DNA of 15,311 nucleotides from contig JAZLLT010000010.1 of assembly GCA_045598325.1 (NCBI GenBank), positions 1 through 15,311 of the forward strand, written 5' to 3'. This DNA comes from RUG14130 sp045598325 (GTDB taxonomy: Bacteria; Bacillota; Clostridia; Christensenellales; Aristaeellaceae). The notes below the pieces were generated by a model. That model worked only from the letters and a program-made list of their open reading frames with translations. It had not been told where the DNA came from and searched no databases. Shown here piece by piece: positions 12,136 through 15,311 of this stretch (position 1 is its first letter; each line of letters begins with the position of its first letter). Made by a program: the position numbers and the translations under genes.

Positions 12136-12222
12136 CAAAAAAGAATAGGGCGGCTTGGACGCCCTGCGTAAGAAGAAAGCGGTTGCACCATTCCGCTTGA
12201 AGTACGCAGAGCGCAGCCGCCC
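12136..12222 (-). ncRNA. Three-helix terminator-like RNA structure
   Basis: Nested helices: AGCCGCCC/GGGCGGCT (12148-12155 with 12215-12222), TACGCAG/CTGCGTA (12164-12170 with 12203-12209) and CCGCTT/AAGCGG (12177-12182 with 12193-12198). They are separated by internal loops of 4-8 nt with a 10-nt apical loop. On the - strand the outer stem is followed at once by TATTCTTTTTTGG, so it reads as an elaborate intrinsic terminator or the 3' end of a structured RNA between the holin and methyltransferase genes. Confidence 0.65.
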
Positions 12223-12245
12223 GCCCCACCGGGGTGCATAGCCGG

Positions 12246-12316
12246 GCTTGCGCTTATAGCGCAAGCGGACGGCGGTGGATCAGTCGCCGTCCGCACGCAA
12301 GGGCTCCCAAAGCCCT
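12246..12316 (-). other. Cluster of three strong hairpins
   Basis: GCTTGCGCT/AGCGCAAGC (12246-12254 with 12258-12266), GCGGACGGCG/CGCCGTCCGC (12265-12274 with 12285-12294) and AGGGCT/AGCCCT (12300-12305 with 12311-12316). The first two share two bases and so cannot both form fully. With the three-helix structure they fill the 227-bp gap behind the holin gene. No convincing gene lies here. Confidence 0.6.
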
Positions 12317-12322
12317 GTGGCG

Positions 12323-12700
12323 TCAGTCTCTTTTCGCCGCGTCCGACTTGGCGAAGGTCACTTCATATGCGCCGTATGCGGTGAGCGCGACAATAAACGC
12401 ATTTACCACCGCGAGCAGCGCGTTCTCCACGGTGATGCCTGCCGTGAAATATGTGGCGACACCGAGGATGATGAGCGCGATAAAATACACGAATACGCGG
12501 GTAGGGATATGCCACACCTTATCGAGCGGCATCTTCGTAAACTGCACGATGAGCAGCGTTGCGGCGGTTGCGCCCGCGATGGTGGCGAGATAAATCCAGT
12601 CGAAAGGCGCGTTGACGCCCTCTCCCTCCGCGAAAGCGGATACGCAGATCATGAGCATCATGATAAGCGCGGCGATGATAAGCGGTTTCAGTTTCTTCAT
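12323..12700 (-). CDS. Holin-like membrane protein (125 aa)
   Basis: A small protein that is mostly membrane. It has an N-terminal signal-like segment KKLKPLIIAALIMMLMICVS (residues 2-21) with a possible cleavage site at AFA-EG, then three hydrophobic spans: WIYLATIAGATAATLLIVQF (about 36-55), VFVYFIALIILGVATYF (about 69-85) and LLAVVNAFIVALTAYGAY (about 95-112). A charged tail (KSDAAKRD) ends it. Phage holins form timed holes in the cytoplasmic membrane that let endolysin reach the wall or collapse the membrane potential. The ATG at 12700 sits in an ATGA overlap with the upstream coiled-coil gene and follows GGGAGGAAGAAAGCA. Directly downstream of the endolysin module, as usual in Firmicutes phages. 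The cleavable-looking signal is unusual for holins. Confidence 0.75.
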   Translation of the reverse strand: MKKLKPLIIAALIMMLMICVSAFAEGEGVNAPFDWIYLATIAGATAATLLIVQFTKMPLDKVWHIPTRVFVYFIALIILGVATYFTAGITVENALLAVVNAFIVALTAYGAYEVTFAKSDAAKRD

Positions 12701-13098
12701 TGCTTTCTTCCTCCCGTGCTGAAAAATTCCGTATACGCGCCTCTTGCGTCGCGCAGGTCGTTTTCCGTACCGATGTTGAGCGCATGGTCGATGAGCGCGA
12801 AAATACCCTTATTGGCAACGGACAGGTTTTCGCTTAACCCCTGCACCTGCTTTTCGAGTTTTTCGATGCGCTCACCGAGTTTCATGAGTTTGATTTTCTC
12901 CTCCCGCTCCTCAAGAGCCTTGATGCGTTTTTCCTGTTCCTCGCATTTGGCTGTCAGCGCGGCGATCTGCTTCTTGGTATTGCCTTTTCCGAAGATCTCC
13001 TTGAGGAGTTTGATCGCGCTCATAATGGTGGCAAAGCCCGCACATACAGCGACAAACCACACAAGGGCTTCGGAAATGGTCACATCTCCAATGGTCAT
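12697..13098 (-). CDS. One-TM coiled-coil lysis accessory protein (133 aa)
   Basis: Residues 8-32 form a membrane anchor (SEALVWFVAVCAGFATIMSA) followed by basic residues. Residues 43-95 are a long heptad-patterned coiled coil (QIAALTAKCEEQEKRIKALE and on to EKLEKQVQGL). The tail is short and soluble. The layout is like XhlA-type holin accessories and other anchored lysis proteins of Firmicutes phages, though without a clear family match. Start ATG 13098 is preceded by AAGGAGAGATGTGAT; longer in-frame options upstream have no RBS. Encoded between endolysin and holin-like genes with an ATGA overlap to the latter, so a role at the membrane in lysis is likely. Confidence 0.75.
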   Translation of the reverse strand: MTIGDVTISEALVWFVAVCAGFATIMSAIKLLKEIFGKGNTKKQIAALTAKCEEQEKRIKALEEREEKIKLMKLGERIEKLEKQVQGLSENLSVANKGIFALIDHALNIGTENDLRDARGAYTEFFSTGGRKQ

Positions 13099-13153
13099 AT
13101 CACATCTCTCCTTGATTTTTATATGTTCAATGCTACACCGCGCATTAAACGCA

Positions 13154-14200
13154 TTACTCCGCGTACTTGCCGCTGACCCATCCGACTGCGCCGTTATATT
13201 CCACGGCATACCATCCGTTATAGGACGCGCCAACGCTGATCAGTTTCTGCCCTTTGCTCACTACGGTAAGCACCTTGTACCCCGTTCCGTTTCCGGAGCG
13301 CACATTGACGCTGTTGCCCGTAATGATGATCGTTTTGCTTTCTTCCCTGCCCTCCTCCGGCGCGGGCGTTTCCGTCAGCGGGTCATCCTCCGGGTCTTTC
13401 GGCGGAAGTTCTGTGCTGTTCTCGATGATATACATCATCGTTTTGTGTGTTGCTTCACCGTATACGCCTGCGGGATCATCGTCCACATCCCTGTCCTGCT
13501 GAAACGCGGCGACAGCGGAGGCGGTGAAGGCACCGTATTGACCGTCAATACCGTATTTACCGAGACTGTACGACATATTTTTAAGCAGGGTCTGCAGTTC
13601 CTTGACATCGTTTCCGCTCATGCCGTTTTTAAGTACACGGCTACCGAGCGTGATCTCCTGCGCGGCTGTTCCGTAGTCAAAATACTTGGTCATCAGTCCC
13701 CAGTATTTTGGTTTCCTCGACAGCAGTTTAGTCTTGACCACGCCGTAAAGTACGCCGCGTGCCTCGATCAGATACCAGTCTCCCGCGGGCTTGTTCGGGT
13801 CCACGGGTTCGACAAGATACGCCACATGGGAAATCGTACCCGCCGTATCTCCCCAAAAGACCGCCGCGCCCGGTACGCGGTACTCTGCCGGAATGATGCC
13901 CGTACCTTTGACGCCGCACCAAGATGCGTAATTATTGCGTGCGCGGACATTGATGTTCGTTCCCGCGTAATCGTTGTAAAGCCCTTCCGAAAGCCCTTGA
14001 CAGTCCCATACACGCGCCGCGTGTTCTTTCCAGTACAGGGCTTTTTGATACTGGCTTGTGTTGCTCTTGTATTGATTGTAGTAATACGAGGACAGTTTCT
14101 TCGGGTCTTGCCCGACAGTCCCCATGATGTATCCGTCACCCGCTTTATATCTCTCGATACATTGCTGCGCGAACAGCGCGGCAGACATCATCATCGTCAT
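13154..14200 (-). CDS. Endolysin: NlpC/P60-like peptidase, PG-binding, SH3 (348 aa)
   Basis: Cell-wall hydrolase released at lysis. Residues 1-175 form an NlpC/P60-type cysteine peptidase with likely catalytic C67 (WDCQGLSEGLY), H125 (ISHVAYL) and E146 (LIEARGV). This class cleaves peptide stems of peptidoglycan. Residues 186-260 form a peptidoglycan-binding type 1 domain (VLKNGMSGNDVKELQTLL, then GIDGQYGAFTASAVAAFQ). A Pro/Glu-rich linker (261-290) leads to a C-terminal bacterial SH3 domain (292-347: NSVNVRSGNGTGYKVLTVV, then GWYAVEYNGAVGWVSGKY). No signal peptide, so export needs the holin. ATG 14200 follows TTAGGAGGGCAAT. A 9-bp hairpin precedes the RBS. Confidence 0.9.
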   Translation of the reverse strand: MTMMMSAALFAQQCIERYKAGDGYIMGTVGQDPKKLSSYYYNQYKSNTSQYQKALYWKEHAARVWDCQGLSEGLYNDYAGTNINVRARNNYASWCGVKGTGIIPAEYRVPGAAVFWGDTAGTISHVAYLVEPVDPNKPAGDWYLIEARGVLYGVVKTKLLSRKPKYWGLMTKYFDYGTAAQEITLGSRVLKNGMSGNDVKELQTLLKNMSYSLGKYGIDGQYGAFTASAVAAFQQDRDVDDDPAGVYGEATHKTMMYIIENSTELPPKDPEDDPLTETPAPEEGREESKTIIITGNSVNVRSGNGTGYKVLTVVSKGQKLISVGASYNGWYAVEYNGAVGWVSGKYAE

Positions 14201-14212
14201 ATTGCCCTCCTA

Positions 14213-14236
14213 AAAAGCGCAAGCGTATGCGCTTTT
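14213..14236 (-). promoter_or_regulatory. Hairpin abutting the endolysin RBS
   Basis: AAAAGCGCA (14213-14221) pairs with TGCGCTTTT (14228-14236). On the - strand the stem runs directly into TAGGAGGG, the endolysin RBS. Same placement as the GCGC hairpins of the + strand array. The following U5 makes weak attenuation possible. Confidence 0.55.
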
Positions 14237-14244
14237 ACACTCAT

Positions 14245-14273
14245 ATTATACCCGAAAATCGTTACTTTGATAC
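14245..14273 (-). promoter_or_regulatory. Candidate promoter for the lysis genes
   Basis: A perfect TATAAT on the - strand (14250 down to 14245) lies 45 nt upstream of the endolysin start. The -35 at 17-nt spacing reads GTATCA, a poor match, so activation by a late factor may be needed. Confidence 0.45.
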
Positions 14274-14308
14274 CATTGCTGACGCAGAAAAATGCTCCGT
14301 AATCGGTG

Positions 14309-14337
14309 TTGACAACAGCCCGTTATTGTGCTATATT
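14309..14337 (+). promoter_or_regulatory. Strong sigma-A-type promoter of the regulator gene
   Basis: TTGACA (14309-14314), exactly 17 nt, then TATATT (14332-14337). This is the best consensus promoter in the window, 18 nt before the start of the HTH gene, and divergent from the lysis genes. Confidence 0.8.
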
Positions 14338-14354
14338 ATTTGTGAGGTGATATT

Positions 14355-14567
14355 ATGATAAAAGTGAATCCCAATCTTCCGCAGATGCTCAATGATGCCG
14401 GATATACCTGTATGCGCATCCGTAAAGAGCGGATACTTGGTCAATCCCAGTATTATAACATCAAGAACTGCCTGCCCATTATGACATTGCAGACGCTCGA
14501 TACGCTCTGCCGTATCCTCCATGTGCAGCCGCAGGACATCATAACCTACGAAGATGACCACGAATGA
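14355..14567 (+). CDS. Cro/CI-type HTH regulator (70 aa)
   Basis: A one-domain DNA-binding protein. LPQMLNDAGYTCMRIRKERI (residues 8-27) and LGQSQYYNIKNCLPIMTLQT (28-47), then LDTLCRILHVQPQDIITYE (48-66), follow the compact XRE/Cro fold: helix 1, helix 2, recognition helix, then the closing 'LdtLC.iL.cqp.DIi.y' helix. The C-terminal signature is typical of small Firmicutes regulators. ATG 14355 follows GTGAGGTGATATT. It stands alone on the + strand between two - strand late genes, with its own strong promoter and a terminator 10 nt after the stop, so it is expressed independently and may repress the divergent lysis promoter or itself. No effector or dimer domain is present. Confidence 0.8.
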   Translation: MIKVNPNLPQMLNDAGYTCMRIRKERILGQSQYYNIKNCLPIMTLQTLDTLCRILHVQPQDIITYEDDHE

Positions 14568-14577
14568 CGCAAAGCAA

Positions 14578-14609
14578 AAACAGCGCAGGAAACCGATCCT
14601 GCGCTGTTT
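14578..14609. terminator. Bidirectional terminator
   Basis: AAACAGCGCAGGA (14578-14590) pairs perfectly with TCCTGCGCTGTTT (14597-14609) around AACCGA: a 13-bp stem between the convergent HTH and tail genes, with A/T ends giving short U-runs on both strands. Confidence 0.85.
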
Positions 14610-14620
14610 ATTATCCGTAC

Positions 14621-15311
14621 TTATTCCTCCGGCACTTCTCCCTCATCGGGGTCGGGTTCTGGCGGTGTGGGGCTGCCCATCATCATGAGCGTAGGCGGCT
14701 GATACCCGACCATCTCTCGCACGGACAGCGCACGGAAGCGGAGCACGGGGTCACTCGCCACCTTTGATGCCTGTATGACCAGTCCCGTCTTACTCGCAAG
14801 AACATCGACAGACGGAACATCCGTCGGCGCTGTTCTGTCGCGCGGCGCAACGAGCGTCACGCTCGGCGCGGACTCGATGTCGCAGAAGCCGTAGCGGAAT
14901 ATTGTGCCAGTCTCTTTGGCGGTGTCCCATTCCATGCGGTAGTATTTGCCAGTTTCTACTGGAATCTTGACGGACACGCTGTCGTTCGTGGAAGCCCACA
15001 CATACTGGGCGCTTATCCACGCGGCGTAAATACCCTGCATGACTTCCTCGGTCAGCAGGTTCTCGCCGAGGTACGGGATGCCGCCCTTTACCGCGATAAA
15101 TCCGTTCGCGCCGTCCCAATATCCCGTTGCGCTGTCTGCTTCACGGAGCGCGGGCTTCCACACGCTCGCATCGGGCGCGTTGGTGCTGATTAAGATAGTT
15201 AGCGGATTGGCTTGCAGGTACGCTTTCCACGCCGCCGCGCTGGAAGTGTTCGCGCTCTTAAACGACAGGTTGCCGTTGACGGGCGTGGAAGAAGTGCCGT
15301 TGAACATAAAG
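14621..15311 (-). CDS. Phage tail/structural protein, C-terminal part
   Basis: Enters at the right edge and is incomplete. The frame is open to the last base, so the Met codon at 15307 is probably internal. The visible 228 residues contain a segment AAWKAYLQANPLTILI (about 28-43) of the kind found near the end of large minor structural or tail proteins of Firmicutes phages ('f.a.l.anpltvvy.L'). A middle part is beta-rich with Asp/Asn/Gly, and a Pro/Glu-rich low-complexity tail closes it (PTPPEPDPDEGEVPEE). Position next to the lysis genes fits a tail-tip, fibre or baseplate protein. Receptor binding or carbohydrate contact is possible but not shown by a motif. Confidence 0.65.
   Translation of the reverse strand, partial: FMFNGTSSTPVNGNLSFKSANTSSAAAWKAYLQANPLTILISTNAPDASVWKPALREADSATGYWDGANGFIAVKGGIPYLGENLLTEEVMQGIYAAWISAQYVWASTNDSVSVKIPVETGKYYRMEWDTAKETGTIFRYGFCDIESAPSVTLVAPRDRTAPTDVPSVDVLASKTGLVIQASKVASDPVLRFRALSVREMVGYQPPTLMMMGSPTPPEPDPDEGEVPEE

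Noticed and set aside
12079..12264. A 61-codon - strand frame in the hairpin region
   Set aside because: It runs through the three-helix structure and terminator U-run into the methyltransferase start. It lacks an RBS, and its basic, aromatic composition reflects the palindromes.
9740..12322. tRNA gene or tRNA-like attachment site near the integrase
   Set aside because: I found no cloverleaf with a GTTC-type T-loop in the gaps around the recombinase; attP cannot be placed from this sequence.
12275..14302. A 675-codon + strand open frame
   Set aside because: It is antisense to endolysin, coiled-coil and holin genes that have clear domains, RBSs and overlaps. The peptide is Arg/Ser/Phe-rich, as expected from reverse reading of GC-containing coding DNA.

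Overview
The window looks like an accessory and lysis segment of a tailed phage or prophage of a Firmicutes (Clostridia-like) host. I infer this from strong AGGAGG ribosome binding sites, GC close to half, the standard genetic code, tightly packed short genes, and recognisable lysis, tail, integrase and DNA-methyltransferase genes. No stretch longer than 300 bases lacks a gene. The largest gaps are 3659-3893, 12096-12322 and 7024-7243, and each is packed with hairpins.

Left two thirds (51-9739, + strand): 24 small codirectional genes, almost all of unknown function and many visibly acidic. Four can be tied to families. The 288-aa protein at 511 ends like a DNA polymerase sliding clamp. The protein at 1436 resembles DUF4314. 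The protein at 1905 is an ArdA-type antirestriction (DNA-mimic) protein. The protein at 5598 resembles DUF6908. Most genes up to 6184 use a nearly fixed initiation module (AGGAGGTACACAC-ATG). Three of them (1905, 3894, 5598) are preceded by copies of a dispersed cassette of about 170-190 bp. Each cassette holds a small GC hairpin, an extended -10 promoter, a stem-loop at the predicted transcript 5' end, and a second hairpin abutting the Shine-Dalgarno sequence. From 6184 onward genes are largely coupled by ATGA or short overlaps. A structured 220-bp gap at 7024-7243 divides the array. Two terminators at 9748-9866 end it.

Right third (9881-15311, mostly - strand), read in the direction of transcription: the C-terminal part of a tail/structural protein entering at the right edge; a divergent + strand Cro/CI-type regulator with its own good promoter; then endolysin, a one-TM coiled-coil lysis accessory and a holin-like protein; then a 227-bp region of hairpins ending in a terminator-like three-helix fold; then beta-class DNA methyltransferase 2, a compact tyrosine recombinase, and beta-class DNA methyltransferase 1. 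Both methyltransferases are split by a one-base deficit in a homopolymer (A5 and C7 on the coding strand). This could be phase variation, -1 frameshifting, decay or base-calling error.

How it fits together (inference): the + strand array reads as an early, host-takeover and anti-restriction block, with ArdA and the methyltransferases as two routes to evade restriction. The - strand carries late lysis and structure functions plus integration. The best candidate for something undescribed is the three-copy promoter/stem-loop/RBS-hairpin cassette, whose stems show compensatory changes. Next are the two frameshifted methyltransferases flanking the integrase and the structured locus at 12148-12316.
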